Position numbers and translations under genes: made by a program. Shown piece after piece: positions 7,103-13,217 of a DNA stretch of 64,000 nt; position 1 is the stretch's first letter, and every line of letters starts with the position of its first letter. The notes below the pieces were generated by a model, which searched no databases, was not told where the DNA came from, and saw nothing but the letters and a program-made list of their open reading frames with translations. The stretch comes from Rhodobacteraceae bacterium KLH11 (GTDB taxonomy: Bacteria > Pseudomonadota > Alphaproteobacteria > Rhodobacterales > Rhodobacteraceae), in contig DS999531.1 in assembly GCA_000158135.1 (NCBI GenBank), positions 2,336,051-2,400,050 on the forward strand, in the 5' to 3' direction.

Positions 7103-7613
7103 GCGGCTCTATCGTGATATTGACATCAAAGGCGTGACGTACCCAACGGTCAATGATGCTGCTGCCCACTTTGGCGTGCAGGCCGAAACCATCCGGGCGG
7201 CAATCCGAAATGGTCGAATAGACACCATTGGTAGCGGGTATCGCCATCGATTCCCGATGAGGATTTGCATCCGGGGTCAGGTGTTCCCAAGCGCCAAGGC
7301 TGCTGCAAAGCACTTTAATGTCACCGTGGGTGCTATAAGGCAGGCGCTGAGCAAAGATCGGCTGGATGCAGTCGGGTTGCCGCGCAAGTACAACGGCGCT
7401 GGCGCTAAGCCCGTCACGATTGGGCGGTTGGAGTTTCCCTCAATGGCAGCGGCGAGCCGCATGTTGGGTTTTTCATCAGGCTATATCTCCAAGGCCACGC
7501 GCAGGCGTTCGCTTTCGGCGATGCAGCGCATCCTGGGAGCGGCAATGAGGGGAGAAGCGTGCCAAAGTAAAATAGGCGCACAGACCCAAAAAACAGGGGC
7601 GTTCGGACCATGA
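7095..7613 (+). CDS. protein of three tandem NUMOD1-like helix repeats
   Basis: The 172-residue protein consists of three similar units: IKGVTYPTVNDAAAHFGVQA (about residues 11-30), IRGQVFPSAKAAAKHFNVTV (about 58-77) and IGRLEFPSMAAASRMLGFSS (about 107-126). Each is followed by a recognition-like helix (ETIRAAIRNGR, GAIRQALSKDR, GYISKATRRRS). NUMOD1 units are DNA-contacting modules usually found beside homing nuclease domains; here they stand alone. The start at 7095 overlaps the previous gene by 8 bases. It is probably a DNA-binding protein of unknown target. Confidence 0.65.
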   Translation: MGKRLYRDIDIKGVTYPTVNDAAAHFGVQAETIRAAIRNGRIDTIGSGYRHRFPMRICIRGQVFPSAKAAAKHFNVTVGAIRQALSKDRLDAVGLPRKYNGAGAKPVTIGRLEFPSMAAASRMLGFSSGYISKATRRRSLSAMQRILGAAMRGEACQSKIGAQTQKTGAFGP

Positions 7614-7999
7614 CCCTTCGGCCACCCCGCTTCGAGAATGCACCGGCGGCACATTTTGATTTTGAGCCGTTTCGCGTTGCTGCTCACGGCGAATTGGAAA
7701 GTTTTCCATTGGTTGAGCCGGGTGTTTGTCTGAACCCTGTGTGTTCGCGTCGTTTCGTTCAGACGCGTAGCTGGCAACTGTATTGCTGCGACGCCTGCCG
7801 CCGTATGGATGAGGCTGAAATGCGCCGCGTGGGGCAGAAGGCTGCGCCCGCGCTGCTGGCATGGCGCATGGGCAAATATGAAAAAGAAGATGATGACCTT
7901 CGGGCGTTGTCTCGGGCCGGGCGGAACTACGCATCGCGCCTGATGTCCGAGTGGTACAGTGATCGCTTGGCGAGGGCGTCGGAAAGGGGGGGAAAGTGA
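7610..7999 (+). CDS. zinc-finger-like hypothetical protein, 129 aa
   Basis: The start overlaps the previous stop by 4 bases. A cysteine group, GVCLNPVCSRRFVQTRSWQL followed by YCCDACRRM (about residues 38-66), looks like a single zinc finger. The rest is helical and charged. No known family is recognised. It closes the rightward early gene run before the leftward membrane-protein gene. Confidence 0.6.
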   Translation: MTLRPPRFENAPAAHFDFEPFRVAAHGELESFPLVEPGVCLNPVCSRRFVQTRSWQLYCCDACRRMDEAEMRRVGQKAAPALLAWRMGKYEKEDDDLRALSRAGRNYASRLMSEWYSDRLARASERGGK

Positions 8000-8004
8000 T
8001 AGGT

Positions 8005-8481
8005 TTAGCGCCAACCATACCCTTTCCGCAGGTAAGTGCCGAGATCTTTGATCGCGCGCCCAGTTTTGATGTTGATGCATCTCTGGATTCGACTACTGCG
8101 AAATGTCCGATGCTCACCAGTGAGGCTGCATTCCGCATACAACATGGTGTCCGAACCATCCGGGCTTTCAAGCACATTTCGGATGTATCTGGTGGATTTG
8201 TTGCCGTTCGAGTCCTCATATTCAATCTCGAATTCCCAAGCGCTTGGTTCGTTGTCTTCCATCATCCGCGCGGAGGAAATTATTTCAAACTCACCGCCCC
8301 TATGTTCGATTGCTCGACGTTTCTTGGCGAAGTATTCCTTTATTCCGGGGTCATCTTTTATGCTGGTTTTTTCGGTGGCATCGTTTGTTTCTTCCGTTTT
8401 CTTGTTTCTTCCGAAAATCAAATAGAGAACGGTCAACACGGCGTATCCTGCCACCGCCCAAATCAGAATATCCAGTATCAT
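8005..8481 (-). CDS. membrane-anchored protein with WYL-like domain
   Basis: The gene runs against its neighbours. An N-terminal membrane helix (DILIWAVAGYAVLTVLYLIF, about residues 3-22) is followed by a charged linker and a C-terminal domain. That domain has FEIEYEDSNGNKSTRYIRNV, YAECSLTGEHRTFRSSRIQR and a terminal helix, a pattern similar to WYL-type SH3-like folds. WYL domains sense ligands or nucleic acids in several phage-defence regulators, so a lysogenic-conversion role is conceivable. The opposite orientation and own promoter region fit a moron gene. Confidence 0.55.
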   Translation of the reverse strand: MILDILIWAVAGYAVLTVLYLIFGRNKKTEETNDATEKTSIKDDPGIKEYFAKKRRAIEHRGGEFEIISSARMMEDNEPSAWEFEIEYEDSNGNKSTRYIRNVLESPDGSDTMLYAECSLTGEHRTFRSSRIQRCINIKTGRAIKDLGTYLRKGYGWR

Positions 8482-8766
8482 GTCTGCTCATCCTGCAATT
8501 GCTGCCACAAAAATGCTAACTTGATCAACTCGCCTGTAACGGCTAATGTCAACTCACGGCAGCAAAAAACTGTCGTCGGGTTTGGCGACCCGCCTGTCTT
8601 ACGGCGCTCGAAAGCCGCGCCTCGTCGCGGCTTTTCCTATGGTCGGGCGCAATGGGAGCGCGCAAGCGCTGCCGGTTCCGTAAGGCCGGTTCGCCAACCT
8701 GTTGTTAGCCCGGCCACCCTTTTGGCGAGGGGTTTCCGGAGTCATTCGAACTTACGGAGACCGCGC
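8482..8766. other. divergent intergenic region with leader terminator
   Basis: This region lies between the leftward membrane-protein gene and the rightward 82-residue gene. It must hold the promoter of the leftward gene and probably one for the rightward genes. An intrinsic terminator at 8611-8635 interrupts any rightward transcript before the next gene. I see no short coding frame with a ribosome binding site here. Confidence 0.4.
8611..8635 (+). terminator. intrinsic terminator in the leader of the middle genes
   Basis: The sequence AAGCCGCG-cctcgt-CGCGGCTT forms an 8-base-pair stem ending in a T run (TTTT at 8632-8635). It lies 130 bases upstream of the next gene, so it would act as an attenuator in a rightward leader unless it is bypassed. 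Confidence 0.6.
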
Positions 8767-9015
8767 ATGTCCACGAACAATACCCTTTACCTATCACTTG
8801 TCACGCAACTGGCCGACCTAGAAGATGGTCTGGACCGCATTGGCGGCTTCTGTGCCGCCTACAGGCTACTTGCACCTGAATTGGATATGGAAGCTGCCAA
8901 GCCGTCCACCGAAGCGTTTTGGGCGCTATTGGAAAGCATGGACGCGACAATTGGCGCGTGCCGCACCCAAAGTGATGCAATCCACAGAACAATTAAGCGG
9001 GGGGCATTTCAATGA
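8767..9015 (+). CDS. hypothetical helical protein, 82 aa
   Basis: The start is ATG 8767, behind an ACGGAGA ribosome binding site. The protein is acidic and predicted helical (LYLSLVTQLADLEDGLDRIG, then SMDATIGACRTQSDAIHRTI). No known domain is recognised. The stop overlaps the next start (ATGA). Confidence 0.55.
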   Translation: MSTNNTLYLSLVTQLADLEDGLDRIGGFCAAYRLLAPELDMEAAKPSTEAFWALLESMDATIGACRTQSDAIHRTIKRGAFQ

Positions 9016-9221
9016 GGCACCGAACATGTGCGAATTGTTGGTTTTGGGATGCTGATGCCGGAGGCGAAACTGCTTATGGTCTATGCCGTCGCTATGCACC
9101 GCGCCCTGAAATGAGCGTGACTGCGGTAGAGACTGTTTATAGTGATTTCGAAAACCCGGCGTGGCCGCAAACGTCAGCGCTTGAATGGTGTGGCGAATGG
9201 GAGGGTCCGGATGACGGATAA
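9012..9221 (+). CDS. small cysteine-rich phage protein
   Basis: The 69-residue protein has CANCWFWDAD near the N-terminus, GLCRRYAPRP in the middle and EWCGEWE at the end. The C..C...C...C spacing and Trp richness are typical of small phage zinc- or metal-binding proteins. It overlaps the genes on both sides. The function is unknown. Confidence 0.6.
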   Translation: MRHRTCANCWFWDADAGGETAYGLCRRYAPRPEMSVTAVETVYSDFENPAWPQTSALEWCGEWEGPDDG

Positions 9222-9849
9222 TGCTTCCAATCTACGAGTTGTTACTGATGATAAGCCGGTCTATCCAATACCTTATGGCGAACGTCTTGCGTCACATTCC
9301 TTTTTTCCGTTCCACTATGATCGGTTCCTGAACTCTGATTTCATCTTGGATGGTGCGGAATGGGATGTTCAAGGGGTAGCTCTGACATTGTGGTGCAAAT
9401 CACAATATCAAAACCCAGTCGGCACCTTGCCCGATGATGATCAAAAACTCGCCGCGCTTGTTGGGGTGTCGTCCGACGAATGGGTAAAGTTCAAGCGGCG
9501 TGTTCCGTCGCCCATGCACGGATGGAAGCCTTGTTTCGTCGAGGACCGCGACGGGAATCCGCGCGACGATAAGGGGCAACGACTGATGCATGATGTGGTG
9601 GCTGAAGTCGCCTACGAAGCGTTGGGTTTCAAAGAAAAGAACGAAGAAAAAAATCTTGCCGACAAAGAAAGGCAGGCTCTGACGCGATTGAGGAAGGTCG
9701 TTGCCTCATTGGGTAACGAGCGTCTGTCTAAAGACGAAATGTACATCGTGATGCTGCATCAGTGGCTCAATGAAAATTACCCTACTGGATATCGCACCTC
9801 GCCACGTGTCGTTGAGGGGATGCATGCCTTGGGCACTCGCAACATGTGA
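9211..9849 (+). CDS. DUF1376-like replication-associated protein
   Basis: I start the protein at ATG 9211, directly behind GAGGG and overlapping the previous gene. The segment FFPFHYDRFLNSDFILDGAE followed by WDVQGVALTLWCKSQ and GTLPDDDQKLAALVGVSSDE resembles the DUF1376 domain seen in phage replication proteins. The C-terminal part is a charged helix. Its position before an inverted-repeat cluster suggests a role in replication initiation, but no enzymatic motif is visible. Confidence 0.6.
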   Translation: MTDNASNLRVVTDDKPVYPIPYGERLASHSFFPFHYDRFLNSDFILDGAEWDVQGVALTLWCKSQYQNPVGTLPDDDQKLAALVGVSSDEWVKFKRRVPSPMHGWKPCFVEDRDGNPRDDKGQRLMHDVVAEVAYEALGFKEKNEEKNLADKERQALTRLRKVVASLGNERLSKDEMYIVMLHQWLNENYPTGYRTSPRVVEGMHALGTRNM

Positions 9850-9856
9850 ATAACTA

Positions 9857-9907
9857 AAGTGTCACGATTCTGTCCGTGTGACACTTTTGGACAGAATCGT
9901 GACACTT
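9857..9907. repeat. 19-bp perfect inverted repeat with a related third copy
   Basis: AAGTGTCACGATTCTGTCC (9857-9875) is repeated as its exact reverse complement at 9889-9907, separated by 13 bases. The spacer repeats GTGTGACACTTTT, and the sequence after the right arm again reads CGGATCAGAATGTG. Three related copies of GACACTT..GGA.CAGAAT are thus packed in about 65 bases. There is no T run, so a plain terminator is unlikely. An iteron-like origin or operator is the best guess. Confidence 0.6.
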
Positions 9908-10041
9908 CGGATCAGAATGTGTGGACTGTAGAAAGGAACACACAACACAAAGAATTAAAAAAGAAAATTCCGTCACCGCCCCAATACCAACCGAGCGCCA
10001 ATTTGAGATCGGGGCAGATGCTATGAAAAAGGGCAAAACCG

Positions 10042-10629
10042 ATGGACAGTACAAAACAGGCAGACGGTGAAAAGAAGGTCAAACAATTGCTGATCAAGCC
10101 TTTGGAGAGGCGTGGTTTGGCGAAACCATCCAGTTTGACTAAGGTGCAATTTGAGGAAATGGTTCAGGACTTGTGCGCGCGCTTAGCATACATGACCGAG
10201 GCCAATCTGGCAGCTTTGGAAGAACACGCGGCGGGCCATCCCAGCGGGAAAGACAAAGACCGCTTCCCTATCGCAAATCGCATTCTGGAATGGGCCGCGC
10301 AAATACAGCCACCGGGTGATGATGCATCTCCACTGATCCGAGCGGTGTTTGCCAACAATTTGGGGCGCGATGCTTTGGACAATGGATGGGCACCTGAGTT
10401 GCTTGCCGAGCTTCGCCAGTCGCGAAAATGGCCGGGTGCATGGGCGGTCAAGGGTATCAAAGAACGGGCGCATGATGCTGTCCGTAGGATAGAGGATTTA
10501 GAATATCGGTTGTCGCGTGGTGATGAACTCAACCCGAACGAATCCGATTGGCGCGTGCGGCGTTTGTCAGTCATCGAAAAGTGTCGGCGTATCGCTCAGC
10601 TTGGCACTCAGGATGGGGGCAAGGCATGA
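10042..10629 (+). CDS. hypothetical phage protein, 195 aa
   Basis: The protein starts at ATG 10042 with AAGGG about 10 bases upstream. It is mostly helical and charged. The segment FEEMVQDLCARLAYMTEANL and the later WAVKGIKERAHDAVRRIEDL recur in my impression of Rhodobacterales prophage replication regions, but I cannot name a family. It follows the inverted-repeat cluster and its stop overlaps the NusG-like start. Confidence 0.55.
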   Translation: MDSTKQADGEKKVKQLLIKPLERRGLAKPSSLTKVQFEEMVQDLCARLAYMTEANLAALEEHAAGHPSGKDKDRFPIANRILEWAAQIQPPGDDASPLIRAVFANNLGRDALDNGWAPELLAELRQSRKWPGAWAVKGIKERAHDAVRRIEDLEYRLSRGDELNPNESDWRVRRLSVIEKCRRIAQLGTQDGGKA

Positions 10630-11300
10630 GCATGATGGGCAAGGTTGAATCGAAGGAATTGCAGTGGTTTGCCTGCCGGGTGAAGCGCAAGCAAGTTGGT
10701 GGCATCCGGACCATCACCGTTGGCGGAGAATTCAAAGCCTACCGCGATCGGGCGGGCCGTGCGTGCAAGCGGCGGGTGAACGGAACAGGAGACCGCGTGT
10801 TCCTGCCGGAGTACATCCTACGTCGGGCGGGCTTTGAAGTGTTTCTGCCGATCAAGAAGGTGCTGCGTCGCAAGAACCGCTATACCCCTGAAAAGGCACT
10901 GATTTCACAACCACTTCTGGTGGATTGGCTCTTTGTCGGCTGGCCGGTCGGGGAAAGTCGTTGGCATGACCTGATGGAATTGGACGTTATTAGCGGCGTC
11001 ATGGGCACGGGTGGACATCCAATAGAGTTCCCGGCTGCGCGAGTCATGAGCCTGATGCGGCAATGGGGCGGCGGTCACCTATCATCAGAGTGCCGTCGCT
11101 ACCTCAAAACGGGCAGTGAGTTTGCGGTAGGTGACACAGCCAGAGTAATCGCCGGGCCATTAGACGGCGTGCACGTTCGGGTCGTTGATGTGTCGGGACC
11201 GACAGTCAAAGCGGCCTTGGGGATGTTGGGAAGTGAAGTGGTCACAGAAATCCGTGGCGACCTATTGGAAGTGATAAAGGGAGCGAATGTTAAGCCGTAG
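10626..11300 (+). CDS. NusG/RfaH-like transcription antitermination protein
   Basis: From ATG 10626 the 224-residue protein begins with an NGN-type segment (QWFACRVKRKQVGGIRTI, later LRRAGFEVFLPIKKVLRR and LLVDWLFVGW). It ends with a KOW-type segment (FAVGDTARVIAGPLDGVHVR, then EVVTEIRGDLLEVI). Specialised NusG paralogues load on RNA polymerase and let it pass terminators. This gene is the last one before the late operon, which contains several intrinsic terminators, so late-gene antitermination is the likely job. A central insertion (residues 30-75) is unlike housekeeping NusG. Confidence 0.75.
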   Translation: MSMMGKVESKELQWFACRVKRKQVGGIRTITVGGEFKAYRDRAGRACKRRVNGTGDRVFLPEYILRRAGFEVFLPIKKVLRRKNRYTPEKALISQPLLVDWLFVGWPVGESRWHDLMELDVISGVMGTGGHPIEFPAARVMSLMRQWGGGHLSSECRRYLKTGSEFAVGDTARVIAGPLDGVHVRVVDVSGPTVKAALGMLGSEVVTEIRGDLLEVIKGANVKP

Positions 11301-11390
11301 GCCGAATTGTTAAGGGGGTTGACCGAAGCGCAGCACCGGAGTTAACAGTATTTCCACCACTAATACCAAGTCCCTGACGGAAGGGCGCAA
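11286..11390. promoter_or_regulatory. leader element A upstream of the late genes
   Basis: AATGTTAAG (11286-11294), AATTGTTAAG (11305-11314) and TTAACAGT (11342-11349) are spaced through this region, followed by ACCAAGTCCCTGACGGAAGG. A related arrangement occurs at 12391-12466 upstream of the small terminase gene: CTTAACATT twice, then TTAACAGT and ACCAGTCCCT. The paired elements are a sequence observation. They could be loading sites for the NusG-like protein, promoters or packaging sites. Confidence 0.35.
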
Positions 11391-11502
11391 ACCCGATGCA
11401 GTTAGACCGAGTAGGTGGGGCATTTGCCGCTTCTGGCATTGCACGTTGTGATTTTGGCGAAAGAATGCCATCAGATCGCACACGATGTTACTCCGTTCGA
11501 TG

Positions 11503-11530
11503 GCCCGGCTGCAAAGCGCGGGCCTTTTTC
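11503..11530 (+). terminator. intrinsic terminator 1 of the late leader
   Basis: GGCCCG (11503-11508) pairs with CGGGCC (11520-11525) and is followed directly by five T residues. It lies after the NusG-like gene and before any structural gene, so it would stop unmodified polymerase. Confidence 0.65.
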
Positions 11531-11613
11531 ATGTCTGATTACTGTTTGGCACGCGGAAACGAGCAATGGAGGCAACGATGATGCGCATCTGATGTTCATT
11601 TTACCACGGTTTG

Positions 11614-11650
11614 AAAGCCTGTCGCGGCAATCTTGCGGCAGGCTTTTTTT
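11614..11650 (+). terminator. intrinsic terminator 2 of the late leader
   Basis: AAAGCCTGTCGC (11614-11625) pairs with GCGGCAGGCTTT with one G-U pair, giving a 12-base-pair stem, and the 3' arm runs into a tract of seven T residues. It is 30 bases before the first structural gene. With the terminator at 11503-11530 it forms a double block in the late leader. Confidence 0.75.
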
Positions 11651-11678
11651 GTGAGAGAACCCGAGCGGAGACTGGTCG

Positions 11679-12254
11679 TTGTTCAATGTAGGCGAGATTG
11701 ATGTGCGGGACTTGCAGCGCTTCGAAAACATGTTGGGCGCGTTGGGAACGGAAGGACCCAAGGCAGTCAATCGCGCAATCAACCGTACTGGTGACATGGC
11801 GCGCACTCAAGTGATCAGGGCGCTGTCCAAACAAACCGGCTTGCCCCAGAAAACCATTCGCCGGGCGGTGAAGGTCAAGCGGTCAACGTGGGACAATCTG
11901 GAGTATTCTCTGCTATCGGCTGGCGGAGATGTCTCGCTGAAATACTTCAAAAAGCGTGAGACCCGCGACGGCATTGAAGCCGATCTCGGTCGTGAACGGG
12001 GCAAGGTTCTGTTCATCGGCGATACATTCTTCAAGGGCGGTGTGTTCCCGCATCGGCGGGTGGAAATCCGAAGCATGGGCGGGCATGTCTTTGGGCGCGT
12101 CGGTGGGCGAACGCAGTTGGAAAAGATCAAGTCCGGCGTGTTCATCCCGGTCGAGATGGTTGAGGGCGCATCAGCCGATGCGTTCGAACGAACGGTCGCG
12201 CAGGTTCTGCCGCGACGGTTGGATCATGAGATCAGCCGGGCGCTTGGCCTTTAG
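11679..12254 (+). CDS. prophage minor tail protein Z-like
   Basis: The 191-residue protein resembles lambda gpZ-type tail proteins: AVNRAINRTGDMARTQVIRA (about residues 29-48), TGLPQKTIRRAVKVKRS and a C-terminal GVFIPVEMVEGASADAFERT. Such proteins act near the tail terminator during joining of head and tail. The start is a TTG at 11679 behind GCGGAG. Its position before the terminase genes is unusual, because in lambda Z follows the head genes. Confidence 0.7.
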   Translation: MFNVGEIDVRDLQRFENMLGALGTEGPKAVNRAINRTGDMARTQVIRALSKQTGLPQKTIRRAVKVKRSTWDNLEYSLLSAGGDVSLKYFKKRETRDGIEADLGRERGKVLFIGDTFFKGGVFPHRRVEIRSMGGHVFGRVGGRTQLEKIKSGVFIPVEMVEGASADAFERTVAQVLPRRLDHEISRALGL

Positions 12255-12390
12255 GCCGTTATCGCTGCGAAACAAACCGGGCCTTAGCTCATAAGTTAAG
12301 GCCCAAAAGGGTAGGGACCGTACCTTTTCATGACTGCACGCGGTGCGGTGAGCCCCCGAAATATCGGTAGTCAGACCGGTTTTTGAAAGC

Positions 12391-12430
12391 CTTAACATTG
12401 GGGAGTTAGCTTAACATTGGGCGCTTAACA
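12391..12430. repeat. CTTAACATTGGG repeats upstream of small terminase (candidate cosB)
   Basis: CTTAACATTGGG occurs at 12391-12402 and 12410-12421 and its core CTTAACA again at 12424-12430, 40 bases before the small terminase start. In lambda, three R sites bound by the small terminase lie just upstream of its gene. By position these repeats are candidates for terminase binding. This is inference from arrangement only. Confidence 0.35.
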
Positions 12431-12467
12431 GTTTAGCCCGACCAGTCCCTTACAGGATGGAAGGCCA

Positions 12468-13217
12468 ATGAAACCAGCACATCATCAGGAGCATGAATAT
12501 CGGTTGATATCTCAGGCCGAGTTTGCGCGGGAAATGGATGTCAGCCGGGCGGCTGTCAGTCAGTGGAAGTCGAACGACATCCTGCGGGATGATGCGTTCA
12601 CGAAACCCGGCAAAAAAGGAAAGCTCAAATTCGAGATCGCAGTCGATCAGGTTCGGCGCAACCGTGATCTTGGTCAGTCACTTGGCAATGGTATCGGTAC
12701 GCGAACCACTGTTGATCAACCTGCCCAACCCACGCCACCGCAACCTGCTGCGCTCGCGCCAGAACCTGCGCCACCTGCAGCTGATCAGCCTGACTTGTTG
12801 TCGGCTCCGCAGCCCCAGACGGTCGCGCCGGAACCGCAGCCTGCACCTGCCGAGTCGCAGATTTCCAAACCGAACACGGTTGAGGATCAGCTGAAACGCG
12901 CGCGGCTGGAAGCCCAGTTGCGCACTAACCGCATCAGCGCCGCCGAGGAAGCGGAAAGGCAGGGCCTGTTGATGGGGTCCGAAGATGCGCGTGAACAAAT
13001 GATGCGCATTGCCGGGATGATGATGCAGATTTTTGAGGGTGCGCTGACCGACTTTGCGACGGTTGTTGCATCCGAATTCGGTGTGCCGAAGCGCGATGTT
13101 CTCCACTTGCTTAAGGCCGAGTTCCGCAACGTGCGCGAAACCGCCATGCGTAAGGAACGTGCCCGGCAAAAAGAAGTTGAGCGCAACGCGGTTGCGAGTG
13201 TTGATATGGAGGCTTGA
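12468..13217 (+). CDS. terminase small subunit-like protein
   Basis: The 249-residue protein has an N-terminal helix-turn-helix (ISQAEFAREMDVSRAAVSQW, about residues 14-33) followed by KPGKKGKLKFEIAVDQVRRN. A Pro/Gln/Ala-rich linker (about residues 84-135) leads into a C-terminal helical region (QLKRARLEAQLRTNRISAAE and on to residue 249). This layout, directly before a GpA-type large subunit, is that of a Nu1-like small terminase that recognises the packaging site. The start has AGGATGGAAGG upstream. Confidence 0.75.
   Translation: MKPAHHQEHEYRLISQAEFAREMDVSRAAVSQWKSNDILRDDAFTKPGKKGKLKFEIAVDQVRRNRDLGQSLGNGIGTRTTVDQPAQPTPPQPAALAPEPAPPAADQPDLLSAPQPQTVAPEPQPAPAESQISKPNTVEDQLKRARLEAQLRTNRISAAEEAERQGLLMGSEDAREQMMRIAGMMMQIFEGALTDFATVVASEFGVPKRDVLHLLKAEFRNVRETAMRKERARQKEVERNAVASVDMEA

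Noticed and set aside
9857..9907. Inverted repeat read as an ordinary terminator
   Set aside because: No T run follows on either strand and a third related copy exists, which points to a binding or origin site instead.
12279..12304. GGGCCTTA/TAAGGCCC hairpin after gene Z as a terminator
   Set aside because: The stem is good but no T tract follows on either strand. I left it out as a terminator.
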